Assembly (NCBI RefSeq): GCF_030403775.1
Contig: NZ_JAQMWQ010000018.1
Location: forward strand, 1 to 64,000
From: Paenibacillus sp. BSR1-1
GTDB lineage: Bacteria; Bacillota; Bacilli; Bacillales; Cytobacillaceae
Direction: 5' to 3'
DNA length: 64,000 nucleotides
In this document: positions 1 through 8,007 of the stretch, one piece after another
Numbering within the stretch: position 1 is the first letter of the stretch
Layout: the number at the start of each line of letters is the position of its first letter
Position numbers and translations under genes: made by a program
The notes under the pieces: generated by a model
The model's input: only the letters and a program-made list of their open reading frames with translations
What the model was told of the DNA's origin: nothing
The model's database searches: none

Positions 1-54
1 ATTAGGCACGCCGCCAGCGTTCGTCCTGAGCCAGGATCAAACTCTCCAAGAAAG
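1..54 (-). rRNA. rrs: 16S ribosomal RNA, 5' end only
   Basis: The reverse strand carries the universal start of bacterial 16S rRNA: GAGTTTGATCCTGGCTCAG followed by GACGAACGCTGGCGGC, reading out of the window at base 1. Only about the first 50 bases are present. The mature 5' end is placed a few bases upstream of GGAGAG by analogy with Bacillus and is not exact. The rest of the operon lies outside the window. Confidence 0.95.
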
Positions 55-190
55 TTGATTAGCTCATAAAATAAAACGTTGGCTTCGTTTCAAGTGAAAC
101 GAATATTATTGTTTGTTGACATTTCTGTTTGTTTAGTTTTCAAAGAACAATCGTGTTTTTTTCTGCTAATCTATTAAATTAGCGACGTTT
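55..190 (-). promoter_or_regulatory. rRNA operon leader with boxA-like antitermination sequence
   Basis: Between the promoters and 16S, the minus strand reads TGTTCTTTGAAAACTAAAC (about 130-155), the typical Bacillus rrn leader with a boxA-like NusB/NusE recognition sequence. A small hairpin with CGTTTCACTTGAAACG follows at about 86-103. These elements normally make the polymerase termination-resistant and form part of the RNase III processing stem. Confidence 0.75.
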
Positions 191-193
191 ATT

Positions 194-222
194 ATCCTAA
201 CATAACATCTTAACCTTGTCAA
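194..222 (-). promoter_or_regulatory. rrn promoter P2 (proximal)
   Basis: On the minus strand there is a perfect -35 TTGACA (217-222), a 17-base spacer and -10 TAGGAT (194-199). It lies about 140 bases upstream of the 16S gene, where Bacillus P2 promoters are found. Confidence 0.8.
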
Positions 223-290
223 TACCTACGAATTAGTTTATTAAAAACTTAGTAGCTTTATTAATGCGTTTCGCAGCAGCGACATTGACT

Positions 291-319
291 ATAATACTAC
301 CCAATACTATTTTCGTCAA
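291..319 (-). promoter_or_regulatory. rrn promoter P1 (distal)
   Basis: On the minus strand, -35 TTGACG (314-319), a 17-base spacer and -10 TATTAT (291-296). It sits about 97 bases upstream of P2. The pair forms the tandem P1/P2 arrangement usual for Bacillus rRNA operons. Confidence 0.75.
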
Positions 320-474
320 CTACTATTTTTCATTTCATTTACACATATATTTTAAAGAGAAGGATATTTTTATATGGCTAAAAAAGTAACTTATCAAAAG
401 CGATTTATGGTTTAGTTTCACCATTATAGGAAAAAATACTTTAGTAATTCGTTTTCAAAAGGAGTGGTGATAAA

Positions 475-612
475 GTGAATTGGCATCTTCAAAAAAAGGA
501 AGAAGACCAAGGTTCGGTTACCTCAATGGAACAGGAACAAATAGAAAATTCAGGTCAAAATGAAAGATCGCCTGAATTCGATGAAATTGGGACCGCACTT
601 AATGAAATCTAA
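475..612 (+). CDS. small acidic protein of unknown function (45 aa)
   Basis: A GTG-started frame of 45 codons has a very strong ribosome binding site (AAAAGGAGTGGTGAT, 10 bases from the GGAG core to the start). It is followed directly by a hairpin terminator at 621-670, so it looks like a complete small gene. The product is hydrophilic and rich in Glu and Gln, with no membrane segment or motif. It lies divergently next to the rRNA promoters. I do not recognise the family. The call rests on the binding site and terminator, not on homology. Confidence 0.55.
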   Translation: MNWHLQKKEEDQGSVTSMEQEQIENSGQNERSPEFDEIGTALNEI

Positions 613-620
613 TCATGATA

Positions 621-670
621 AAAAAACCTTTGCAAAAAGAGAATGCTTCTCTTCGTGCAAAGGTTTTTTT
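621..670. terminator. bidirectional terminator
   Basis: The stem AACCTTTGCA/TGCAAAGGTT is flanked by an A-run on the left and a T-run on the right. It can end both the small ORF on + and the methyltransferase on -. Confidence 0.85.
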
Positions 671-1439
671 ATTTTCTAATTGCCTTTATGACGGCAGCTT
701 CCCCTTGAAAGGAAATAACTTGATCGTGTTCTAATATAATGCGAAATTTTCGTTTTACTTTTGGTGAAGTATTTATGATGTATTGTGCTAATTTTTCTTT
801 TTCTGTTTGTGGCAGATTCATGCGATTGCACCACGATTCAAATTGAAAGATTTTTTCGAACCGATACCATTCAGTTATTTCAAAACTGTTTAATTCAAGC
901 ATTTGCAGCCATTCCGATTTTTTCCAAGCCCGATAATGACTGTAATCGCGCCATTTTTCAATCGTATTATAGAATTGATCAAATTCTTCTTCTTCTGGTG
1001 TGACATTATCATCAAGTAAAAATTGTCCATTTGGCTTAAGGACCCGATATACTTCGTTAATAAAACGTTTTACATTCGGAAAATGATGTGGAGCAATTCG
1101 GCATGTCACAAGATCAAATGATTCATCCGGAAAAGGAAGATTTTCGGCATCTCCTATAAAGAAGTCAACATTTTGATTGTTATTTCCTTTGATAAAGTTT
1201 TCGGCAGCCGATAACATCTCCGCAGTTATATCAACCGCCGTCACTTTTTTTACAAAAGGTGCAAATGCGTTAGCCGTATGACCGCCGCCTGTGGCAATGT
1301 CAAGCATTTCTTCCTCCCCATGAAGAGCAGCCATCTCTAATAATTTCTGAAGGTCCTTCCCTTTTTTATGGATAGAACTGCTAACATATGAATCGGCGCT
1401 TTTTCCAAACTGCTCTTGAACATCTTTTTTAATATCCAT
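669..1439 (-). CDS. class I SAM-dependent methyltransferase
   Basis: A 256-residue protein with the Rossmann SAM-binding signature LDIATGGGHTANAF at about residues 46-59, the acidic end of strand 2 (TAVDITAEML) and the post-motif EVYRVLKPNGQFLL, in the order seen in UbiE/BioC-type enzymes. The substrate cannot be read from the sequence. The ATG at 1439 is chosen because GGGGGA lies 7 bases upstream; an in-frame ATG at 1463 has no comparable site. The C-terminal third is less typical and probably forms the substrate cap. Monocistronic on the minus strand, sharing the terminator at 621-670. Confidence 0.85.
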   Translation of the reverse strand: MDIKKDVQEQFGKSADSYVSSSIHKKGKDLQKLLEMAALHGEEEMLDIATGGGHTANAFAPFVKKVTAVDITAEMLSAAENFIKGNNNQNVDFFIGDAENLPFPDESFDLVTCRIAPHHFPNVKRFINEVYRVLKPNGQFLLDDNVTPEEEEFDQFYNTIEKWRDYSHYRAWKKSEWLQMLELNSFEITEWYRFEKIFQFESWCNRMNLPQTEKEKLAQYIINTSPKVKRKFRIILEHDQVISFQGEAAVIKAIRK

Positions 1440-1549
1440 TTTAGATTCCCCCGTTCTTTTCATTGTTAAATTAACTATAGAATATTTAACTCATAATGAA
1501 AATGACGGTTTTTTTATACTTTGTTATAAGAAAAAGTTATGAAATGATA

Positions 1550-2302
1550 CTAATGCAGTTCAAGTATTACAGGACAATGGTCACTGCCCATAACCTCAGA
1601 ATGGATATCTGCATATTTCAATTGCTCACAAAACGTTTTTGAGACAATAAAATAGTCAATCCGCCAGCCAATATTCCGCTCCCGAACTTTGGCCATATAA
1701 GACCACCATGTATAAGCGCCTTCCTTGTCAGGATTAAAATGGCGATAACTATCGACAAACCCAGCGTTCAGTAGAGTAGTCATTTTCCCTCTCTCTTCTT
1801 CGGTAAATCCAGAGTTCCCCAGATTTGATTTTGGGTTTCGCAAGTCAATTTCTTGGTGGGCGACATTTAAGTCCCCGCAAAGAATGACCGGTTTAATTTT
1901 GTCTAACTCTTGCAGGTGATTAAGGATGCGGTCTTCCCATTCCAAACGGTAACCAATTCTTGCCAAATCACGCTGGGAATTTGGGGTATACACATTGACT
2001 AAGAAAAAATGTTCAAACTCCAAAGTAAGAATCCTTCCTTCATCTTCACTCTCATCCGTTCCAACTCCATACTTCACGGAAATCGGTTCCACTTTCGTAA
2101 AAACAGCAGTTCCTGAATAACCTTTCTTAATAGCATAATTCCAGTATTGATAGTAACCATCTAATTCCAGGCTAATTTGTCCTTCTTGTAATTTCGTTTC
2201 CTGAATACAAAAAATATCCGCATCCATTTGATGAAAATAATCTAAAAATCCTTTTTTGACACATGCTCTAAGACCGTTGACATTCCATGATATTAACTTC
2301 AT
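1550..2302 (-). CDS. exoA: exodeoxyribonuclease III / AP endonuclease
   Basis: A 250-residue member of the endonuclease/exonuclease/phosphatase family. It starts MKLISWNVNGLRA, contains the metal-binding Glu in IFCIQETKLQ and the CGDLNVAH motif, and ends GSDHCPVILEL with the catalytic Asp-His pair. These match bacterial ExoIII/ExoA, which incises DNA at abasic sites and removes 3' blocking groups in base-excision repair. Length is normal for the family (about 250 aa). A GGGAG site lies somewhat far (13 bases) upstream. It is a single gene, and the preceding gene on the strand ends in its own terminator. Confidence 0.95.
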   Translation of the reverse strand: MKLISWNVNGLRACVKKGFLDYFHQMDADIFCIQETKLQEGQISLELDGYYQYWNYAIKKGYSGTAVFTKVEPISVKYGVGTDESEDEGRILTLEFEHFFLVNVYTPNSQRDLARIGYRLEWEDRILNHLQELDKIKPVILCGDLNVAHQEIDLRNPKSNLGNSGFTEEERGKMTTLLNAGFVDSYRHFNPDKEGAYTWWSYMAKVRERNIGWRIDYFIVSKTFCEQLKYADIHSEVMGSDHCPVILELH

Positions 2303-2378
2303 ATCACTATTCCATCTCCCTTTATGTCTAATTTAATAGTTTGATAGGAGACATTGTACCAGAAAATTTAAATTCAGC

Positions 2379-2404
2379 AAAAAAGGCAGTTTGCAGCTGC
2401 CTTT
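2379..2404 (-). terminator. intrinsic terminator of the deacetylase gene
   Basis: Stem AAAGGCAG/CTGCCTTT, followed on the minus strand by a run of T. It overlaps the stop codon at 2403-2405. Confidence 0.8.
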
Positions 2405-3191
2405 ATTTTGGAACAAAGTTTTTTTCGATTAGTTGTTCAGATAAAAGTTCTGAGACTGGGACAATTTTAATATGGCGTTTCTTAAATTCAGCCATGGATT
2501 GGAAAACCCCTACTGAACAGACTTTCCCCGTCACACCCACATGTCCAATGGCAATCCCCTTCCCTTTAATTTCAGTTACCTTTGCGAGTCGGATCATCTG
2601 TTTGTAAACATGTGATGAAGATGAAATGTCATCAAGGAAAACGTCTCTTTTTAAAAGAGGTACACCAAGTTCGTTTGCAATCTCAGGGAATTTGGATTCA
2701 GGACTAGTGCCGCTGTCAATAATGTATAGCTTATTTTCTTTTGCCACCTCAACAATTGCCCTTACGATTCGTTCGTTTTCAACTGCCAGTGACCCCATAT
2801 GATTATTAAGACCAACTGCATAGGGAACAGTCTTTATCGCTTCTTTAACCCGCTGCCTCACTTGTTTTGGCGTGAGGTCTACTGTAATTGGCTTTGGACC
2901 TAGCCACGACCTCTTGCCCCTTTTCGGTTCCATTGGCAAGTGAACCATCACTTCAAAACCATTTTTATGAGCCCACTCTGCATGCGCTTTCGAATTTTCA
3001 GTAAATGGCATGACCGCTGCCGTAATCGGTATATCACCTTCCAAAAAATCCCTAACGCCGCCCGTCCCTCCTCCAAAATCGTCGATGATTACAGCTGCCT
3101 TTAATTGCTTGGAATCGGTATTTTGGGCTGAGACTTTTTGGTTAAACGAAAAAAGCAGAAACGGGATTAACATAAATATAAACTTTTTCAT
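2403..3191 (-). CDS. divergent polysaccharide deacetylase family protein (YibQ/DUF610)
   Basis: A 262-residue secreted protein. Residues 1-22 form a signal peptide (MKKFIFMLIPFLLFSF, cleavage probably after SAQ). The body has AAVIIDDFGGG near the mature N-terminus, VMVHLPMEP, NNHMGS and AIGHVGV, the conserved points of the divergent polysaccharide deacetylase (YibQ) family, which shares the NodB-type metal-binding fold. The substrate is unknown; the bacterial members are periplasmic or extracytoplasmic. The start at 3191 is chosen for GGGGG 8 bases upstream and because the signal peptide begins there; an upstream extension to 3245 has no support. Confidence 0.85.
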   Translation of the reverse strand: MKKFIFMLIPFLLFSFNQKVSAQNTDSKQLKAAVIIDDFGGGTGGVRDFLEGDIPITAAVMPFTENSKAHAEWAHKNGFEVMVHLPMEPKRGKRSWLGPKPITVDLTPKQVRQRVKEAIKTVPYAVGLNNHMGSLAVENERIVRAIVEVAKENKLYIIDSGTSPESKFPEIANELGVPLLKRDVFLDDISSSSHVYKQMIRLAKVTEIKGKGIAIGHVGVTGKVCSVGVFQSMAEFKKRHIKIVPVSELLSEQLIEKNFVPK

Positions 3192-3256
3192 ATAGACCCC
3201 CAAAAGTAGAACTTTTTGAAAATATTTTTCCCAATGGACACACAAACATTCCCAAA

Positions 3257-3284
3257 CAAAAAAAAGAGAGCCAGATGGCTCTCT
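3257..3284 (-). terminator. intrinsic terminator of ppiB
   Basis: Stem AGAGAGCC/GGCTCTCT with a T-run on the minus strand, directly after the ppiB stop. Confidence 0.85.
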
Positions 3285-3292
3285 CCTACTTA

Positions 3293-3733
3293 TTACTCTT
3301 CATCATATACCTTAACTTCTTGCATTTTATCGCCGTTTCTCATTGATTTTGCGGTTTCTAATCCGGATGTTACTTGACCGAATACAGTATGAACTCCATT
3401 TAAATGCGGCTGTGATTCATGAACGATGAAGAACTGACTTCCGCCAGTGTTTCGTCCTGCATGAGCCATTGATAAGGCGCCTGGTACGTGTTTGTGTGGA
3501 TTTCCTTCTGTTTCACACTTAATAGTGTAGCCAGGTCCGCCGGTACCAGTTCCATGAGGGCATCCCCCCTGACTTACAAACCCCGGGATAACACGATGGA
3601 AGTTTAAACCATTGTAAAATCCTTTATTTGCTAATGTTTCAAAATTCTCAACGGTTCCCGGTGCTGCTTCAGGGTATAATTCAAACTCAATCTTCTCGCC
3701 ATTTTCCATTAAAAAATGTCCTTTTTTAGCCAT
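3293..3733 (-). CDS. ppiB: peptidyl-prolyl cis-trans isomerase, cyclophilin type
   Basis: A 146-residue cytoplasmic cyclophilin without signal peptide. The conserved active-site segments are present: FHRVIPGFVSQGG (catalytic Arg), GALSMAH, GSQFFIV and LNGVHTVFGQV. It catalyses proline isomerisation during protein folding. The length equals B. subtilis PpiB (about 143 aa). The start at 3733 is fixed by AAAGGAG 8 bases upstream; the longer frame to 3805 would add a non-conserved tail. Confidence 0.95.
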   Translation of the reverse strand: MAKKGHFLMENGEKIEFELYPEAAPGTVENFETLANKGFYNGLNFHRVIPGFVSQGGCPHGTGTGGPGYTIKCETEGNPHKHVPGALSMAHAGRNTGGSQFFIVHESQPHLNGVHTVFGQVTSGLETAKSMRNGDKMQEVKVYDEE

Positions 3734-3814
3734 GTCAAACACTCCTTTATGTAAAAAATCATTCTTATCATACACTTTTAGAAAAAGAAAAGAAAGTATT
3801 GGCATTTGTAAGCA

Positions 3815-3843
3815 TTATATTTTAGTCGTGTATGTGATAAAAT
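3815..3843 (+). promoter_or_regulatory. candidate extended -10 promoter for the RNA at 3850
   Basis: The + strand reads TGATAAAAT (3835-3843), an extended -10 of the TGn-TAtAAT type. It is placed so that transcription would begin at about 3850, just where the first stem of the structured region begins. The -35 is weak (TTATAT at 3815-3820). A sporulation sigma factor cannot be excluded. Confidence 0.45.
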
Positions 3844-3849
3844 AATGGA

Positions 3850-3964
3850 GAGCCCCTGCTGAACATTCGCTTGTTGCGGGACACTTAACCACTGTACGGA
3901 CGGCAGGGGCCCATGGTGCACTTAGTGGCATCATGAAAGCCGGGATGAATCATCCCGGCTTTTG
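3850..3964 (+). ncRNA. candidate structured small RNA, not identified
   Basis: A gene-free 230-base gap contains three consecutive inverted repeats. Stem A pairs GCCCCTGC (3852-3859) with GCAGGGGC (3903-3910) around a 43-base loop. Stem B pairs CATGGTGCAC (3912-3921) with GTGGCATCATG (3925-3935). Stem C is a strong terminator, GCCGGGATGA/TCATCCCGGC, ending in TTTT (3939-3963). ACTTA occurs in both the loop of A (3883-3887) and the loop of B (3920-3924). An extended -10 lies just upstream. Together this looks like a self-contained RNA of about 115 bases on +. I could not match it to a family. Stem C also serves as terminator for the minus-strand gene ending at 3965. Confidence 0.55.
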
Positions 3965-4414
3965 TTATTTATGTTTTTCCATCCATCTGAAACAACTATA
4001 AATAATTATTAAGAAAACTAAGTATCCAACAAATGTATATCCGTGCTTCCATTCCTCCGCATGAACAAACCAGCCCAACTCCTCTGCTAATTTTTCCAAA
4101 ATCGGCATAAGGAGGCTGACAAATAGGATTATACCCGCTTTCCCCCATTTATTTACTTGTGATAGAAAGTGTAGAACCACCATTATCAAGACTGGCAGTC
4201 CCGCCAAGGTGAATGCAATATTTATAGAAAATATCTCAGGTAAGGGTCTTTTAGGAAAATGGTACAATCCTTTTCCAACAAAATAAAGGTCTAAATAAGA
4301 TCCAAGTAATGACGCAAACACCGCACTGGCCAGATAATGTTTATTCCATAAAGTTAATCGCTTTTTTCGCAAGGGCCGCAAGCTCGAGCCGTTCAAGTGT
4401 TTTACAGTATTCAT
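3965..4414 (-). CDS. CBO0543-type integral membrane protein
   Basis: A 149-residue protein with about four hydrophobic segments (roughly residues 28-48, 63-85, 91-110 and 127-143) and the motif EELGWFVHAEEWKH between the last two. It resembles the CBO0543 family of small Firmicute membrane proteins, whose function is unknown. The start at 4414 has GGGGAG 7 bases upstream, so the reading frame overlaps the 3' end of the DUF2515 gene by 74 bases. This suggests translational coupling. The family assignment is from memory and moderate. Confidence 0.65.
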   Translation of the reverse strand: MNTVKHLNGSSLRPLRKKRLTLWNKHYLASAVFASLLGSYLDLYFVGKGLYHFPKRPLPEIFSINIAFTLAGLPVLIMVVLHFLSQVNKWGKAGIILFVSLLMPILEKLAEELGWFVHAEEWKHGYTFVGYLVFLIIIYSCFRWMEKHK

Positions 4415-5429
4415 TCACAATCTCCCCATTAACAATTTCGGTATTCTCTACTAAATAATCGGCCACACGGAAATCACGAAACCAATCCCCTTTTTCAGCT
4501 TCCGCATGCTTCACATTTTTCCAAGCGTTTTCAAGGGTGGGACTATATATTTTTCGTGCCCCGCTTTTTAACTTACAGGCTTTTAATCGAAGTTGATAAG
4601 CAAAACCAGGTATTCCTTCATTCACACTGTTAAAGATATGAGGCCAGTAATCTTTTCTTGAACCAGTATGTGGATTTCTTTTCGCCCATTCCACTGTTTG
4701 CTCCAAACGTTCTTTATTATCAAAAAGGATGGAATATAACCTTTTTCCAAGTAAAATTCGCTCATTCAGTGATTCAAACTGGTGCAGAGTCTGCCCGCAT
4801 AGGTTCTTTTTTTCATTAGGAAAGAGAATGTGGTTAAAGGAAAGCCAATCCTGGAGAAGAAACTCAAATTTGCCTAATACCTCTTTTTGATAAAACGGAT
4901 TTTTCACCACTCTTTGTTCTAAGTAACTCTGTTCATTGATAACCATCGCAATCGCAAGAATATACGTGCATTGCTCCCTCCAAAAATGATTCCAAATGGT
5001 CTCCATGAAAGTAGATATATTTAAAAAAGGAAGCAGGTGAAATAAGGGTATATTCTGCCTGAGACTTTCTGCATAAAGTAAAAATTGCGGATAGACGTCT
5101 TGAAAAACAAGCCAATTCCCTCGTTCTAGAAAGGTAAAAAAAGTTTCCCGATCTTTACTTGCCATCAATCGGGTCAGAAATTCACCTTTTAGATCTGTCA
5201 TGTTGTAGCCGCCATTTCGGGAAACCATGTGCCCTAAAAAAGCCCAATGGATTTCCGGATGCTGCAGATAAAAATCAAGATAAGCCTTCGTCCTTGTTAC
5301 ATTGTTGAGATTTTGTTCTGCTGTTTTGCTTCTTATTTGTTCCAAAAAAACTTTTTCACCCTTTGAGATTTGGCTGAACGAAGATGACGATTTGATTTTC
5401 CTTCTTAATTCAGCTCGTATGCTTTCCAA
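4341..5429 (-). CDS. DUF2515 family protein (YppC-like)
   Basis: A 362-residue soluble protein with the DUF2515 hallmark stretch WAFLGHMVSRNGGYNMTDLKG at about residues 63-83. Further conserved-looking parts are FPNEKKNLCGQ and GSRKDYWPHIF. B. subtilis YppC belongs to this family; its role is not known. It uses a TTG start at 5429 with AAGGA 10 bases before it. The downstream membrane-protein gene begins inside its 3' end, so the two are probably one transcript. It is divergent from the terpene cyclase gene, with a 122-base shared promoter region. Confidence 0.8.
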   Translation of the reverse strand: MESIRAELRRKIKSSSSFSQISKGEKVFLEQIRSKTAEQNLNNVTRTKAYLDFYLQHPEIHWAFLGHMVSRNGGYNMTDLKGEFLTRLMASKDRETFFTFLERGNWLVFQDVYPQFLLYAESLRQNIPLFHLLPFLNISTFMETIWNHFWREQCTYILAIAMVINEQSYLEQRVVKNPFYQKEVLGKFEFLLQDWLSFNHILFPNEKKNLCGQTLHQFESLNERILLGKRLYSILFDNKERLEQTVEWAKRNPHTGSRKDYWPHIFNSVNEGIPGFAYQLRLKACKLKSGARKIYSPTLENAWKNVKHAEAEKGDWFRDFRVADYLVENTEIVNGEIVNEYCKTLERLELAALAKKAINFME

Positions 5430-5551
5430 CGGAGACTTTTCCTTATTCCTTATAAAAAGAATAGCTCATTCCCTCCCTTATGAATTCTCATCCTCCGATA
5501 CGAATATGTATAGATGAGAATATTTTTATGGGAGAGGAATGATGAATTCAG

Positions 5552-7420
5552 ATGCTGGAGACTAGAAAAGGCATTGAGTGGCTGATCGAAATGCTGAGAA
5601 AAGACCAATCTCCCGATGGCTCATGGAATTATCCATTTGAAACAGGACTGTCAACAGATGCCTATATGATCATTTTATTACGGTCATTGGAATTAAATGA
5701 TGAGGAATTAATACAAGGGCTGGCGAAGAGAATTTTAAGCAGGCAGGAGAAAAATGGTTCGTGGAAGCTATTTTACGATGAGGGTGAAGGGAATCTATCA
5801 TTAACGGTAGAGGCCTATTATGCACTTCTTTATTCAGGATATTACAGCGAGAATGCTGAACAACTTCGTGCTTCTAAACAGTTTATTCTAGCAAACGGCG
5901 GCTTGGAAGAGGTCAGTATGTTCACAAAAATCATGCTTTCTTTAACTGGTCAATACAAATGGCCGGCATTTTCCCCGCTGCCGATTGAAGTGATTCTTTT
6001 GCCGCACATATTCCCATTCAATTTTTATTCCTTCTCCGTTTTTGGCAGGGCCAACCTGACGCCGATTATGATCCTTGCTAGTAAGAAGTTTTCAATCATG
6101 ACAGAAAAAAGCCCAAATCTTATGGAATTGCATTTACATCGTTATAGCAAAGACCAGTGGGTCCGCTCTAATGAAATAAAATCCTTACTCTCTTATATTG
6201 AAGATGGGGTCAAAAGCTTAATTGGTTTACCCGAACAGCTGCGTAATTTAGCGATTGAACGGGCGAAAAAATATATGCTTGACCACCTTGAACCAGATGG
6301 CACGTTATACAGTTATTACAGCTGCACTTTTTTGATGATCTTCGCATTACTTTCTCTTGGATATAAAAAAACAGATCCCGTCATTGTAAAAGCTATAGAA
6401 GGAATCCGTGCAATGAAATGTGAAATTAATGGATTGCCCCATATGCAATATACCACCGCGGATGTGTGGAATACATCGTTAATTAGTTACACGTTACAAT
6501 CAGCTGGCGTCCCTCCAGAAGATTCGATGGTCTCAAAAGCCAATACTTACCTTCTCACACGGCAGCATACAAAATTCGGGGATTGGGTGATCCATAACCC
6601 TTCTAGCCTGCCAGGGGGGTGGGGCTTTTCCGATGTAAATACCATAAATCCTGATGTTGATGACACGACCGCTTCACTCAGATCGATTTCTAGAAGCTTA
6701 CCAACTGATCTAGCAGCTTGGGAACGGGGAATCCGCTGGGTTTTATCGATGCAAAACGACGATGGTGGCTGGGCCGGCTTTGAAAAAAATACGAATACAA
6801 AGGTACTTGAATTTGTACCAATTGAAAAAGGAGAGTTTCTGTTAACAGACCCTTCTTGTGCAGATATTACCGGAAGAACATTAGAATTTTTCGGGAACTA
6901 TACCAATCTTCCAAATGATCATTCCGCCATCCAAAAAGGTGTAAAATGGCTTTTTAAGAATCAAGAAAAGGATGGCTCCTGGTATAGTCGCTGGGGAATT
7001 TGTTATTTATACGGAACATGGGCTTCCGTTACAGGGTTATTAGCCGTGGATGTGCCAAAAAGTCATCCTTCAATTCAAACGGCCGTGAACTGGCTGAGCA
7101 GAATCCAGAATGAAGATGGCGGCTGGGGAGAATCTTGCCATAGCGACAACAAAAAAACCTATGTCCCATTAGGCGCAAGCACCTTGACTCATACTGCCTG
7201 GGTCCTTGATGCATTGATTTCTATTTTCGATAAACCAACCGAAACTATTGAAAAAGGAATTAAATATTTATTAAATTCACTGGAACAAACAGATTGGACC
7301 ACTGACTACCCTAAAGGACAAGGAATGGCGGGCGGTTTTTATATTCATTACCATAGCTACCGTTATATTTTTCCGCTTTTAGCTTTATCCCGTTATCAAA
7401 AGAAGTACGAAAAAAAATAA
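5552..7420 (+). CDS. sqhC: squalene-hopene / sporulene cyclase family protein
   Basis: A 622-residue prenyltransferase/squalene-cyclase repeat protein. The protonating DxDD motif appears as DVDD at residues 368-371, and QW-type repeats such as QNDDGGWAGF, QEKDGSWYSRWG and QNEDGGWG are spaced along the C-terminal half. The family cyclises squalene to hopene or, in Bacillus, tetraprenyl-beta-curcumene to sporulenes, which protect spores from oxidation. Which substrate is used here is inferred, not shown. An in-frame stop just upstream fixes ATG 5552 as the first start; the GAGAGG site is about 14 bases away, unusually far. It is transcribed alone and ends in a bidirectional terminator. Confidence 0.88.
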   Translation: MLETRKGIEWLIEMLRKDQSPDGSWNYPFETGLSTDAYMIILLRSLELNDEELIQGLAKRILSRQEKNGSWKLFYDEGEGNLSLTVEAYYALLYSGYYSENAEQLRASKQFILANGGLEEVSMFTKIMLSLTGQYKWPAFSPLPIEVILLPHIFPFNFYSFSVFGRANLTPIMILASKKFSIMTEKSPNLMELHLHRYSKDQWVRSNEIKSLLSYIEDGVKSLIGLPEQLRNLAIERAKKYMLDHLEPDGTLYSYYSCTFLMIFALLSLGYKKTDPVIVKAIEGIRAMKCEINGLPHMQYTTADVWNTSLISYTLQSAGVPPEDSMVSKANTYLLTRQHTKFGDWVIHNPSSLPGGWGFSDVNTINPDVDDTTASLRSISRSLPTDLAAWERGIRWVLSMQNDDGGWAGFEKNTNTKVLEFVPIEKGEFLLTDPSCADITGRTLEFFGNYTNLPNDHSAIQKGVKWLFKNQEKDGSWYSRWGICYLYGTWASVTGLLAVDVPKSHPSIQTAVNWLSRIQNEDGGWGESCHSDNKKTYVPLGASTLTHTAWVLDALISIFDKPTETIEKGIKYLLNSLEQTDWTTDYPKGQGMAGGFYIHYHSYRYIFPLLALSRYQKKYEKK

Positions 7421-7423
7421 TCT

Positions 7424-7460
7424 AAAAAACATCGACGGTCCTCTTCAACCGTCGATGTTT
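7424..7460. terminator. bidirectional terminator
   Basis: Perfect 12-base arms AAACATCGACGG/CCGTCGATGTTT with flanking A and T runs, between the convergent cyclase and DNA-glycosylase genes. It overlaps the stop region of the latter. Confidence 0.85.
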
Positions 7461-7954
7461 AAATCGGTTAGCATTTTATAAATTTCAACGATTTCTTCAA
7501 GCCGCATTCTAACAAGTCCACTAGAGGACGGTGCAACAAAATCGATCGTCCCAGGCACGACAGCTTCCGCTTGAACCCCCCACGGTGCAGCTTTACGTCC
7601 ACTATACTCTTGATAAACACCTTTTCCAACAAAACAAACTACTTTTGGCTTAAATTTAGCAATCTTCTGTTTTAAGATTTCTCTGCCCTCCATGTATTCT
7701 TCCTTCTTAATTTCATCTGCAGCCTTTGTCGGCCTTTGAACAATGTTGGTGAATCCGTATCCTAGTTCTAAAAGTGTATAATCTTCAGCAGCCTCATATT
7801 TCCTTGGTGTTAAGCCTGCTTCATAAATAATTTTCCAAAAACGATTATTTGGATTGGCATAATGGTGACCGAGTTCACTAGAACGAATACTTGGATTAAA
7901 GCCGACAAATAAAATCTTTAAATTTTCTTTTACATGATCGCTTATTGGTTTCAT
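7445..7954 (-). CDS. mug: mismatch-specific DNA glycosylase (Mug/TDG family)
   Basis: A 169-residue protein of the uracil-DNA glycosylase superfamily. The active-site strand reads ILFVGFNPSIRSSELGHHYANPNNRFW (residues 13-39, quoted in part as GFNPSIRSS), and the later VAPSSSGLVRM corresponds to the DNA-intercalating loop. Mug/TDG enzymes remove U or ethenocytosine opposite G. The length matches bacterial Mug (about 168 aa). ATG 7954 has GGAG nearby. It is a single gene. Confidence 0.88.
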   Translation of the reverse strand: MKPISDHVKENLKILFVGFNPSIRSSELGHHYANPNNRFWKIIYEAGLTPRKYEAAEDYTLLELGYGFTNIVQRPTKAADEIKKEEYMEGREILKQKIAKFKPKVVCFVGKGVYQEYSGRKAAPWGVQAEAVVPGTIDFVAPSSSGLVRMRLEEIVEIYKMLTDLNIDG

Positions 7955-8007
7955 TGTTATACTCCTTGATGGTAGATGAGCTCATTTTATCAAAAATTTG
8001 ACTAGAT

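Noticed and set aside
374..415. 13-codon ORF (MAKKVTYQKRFMV) on + beside the rRNA promoters
   Set aside because: An AAGGAT-like site is present, but the ORF is very short and no attenuator follows; evidence is too thin.
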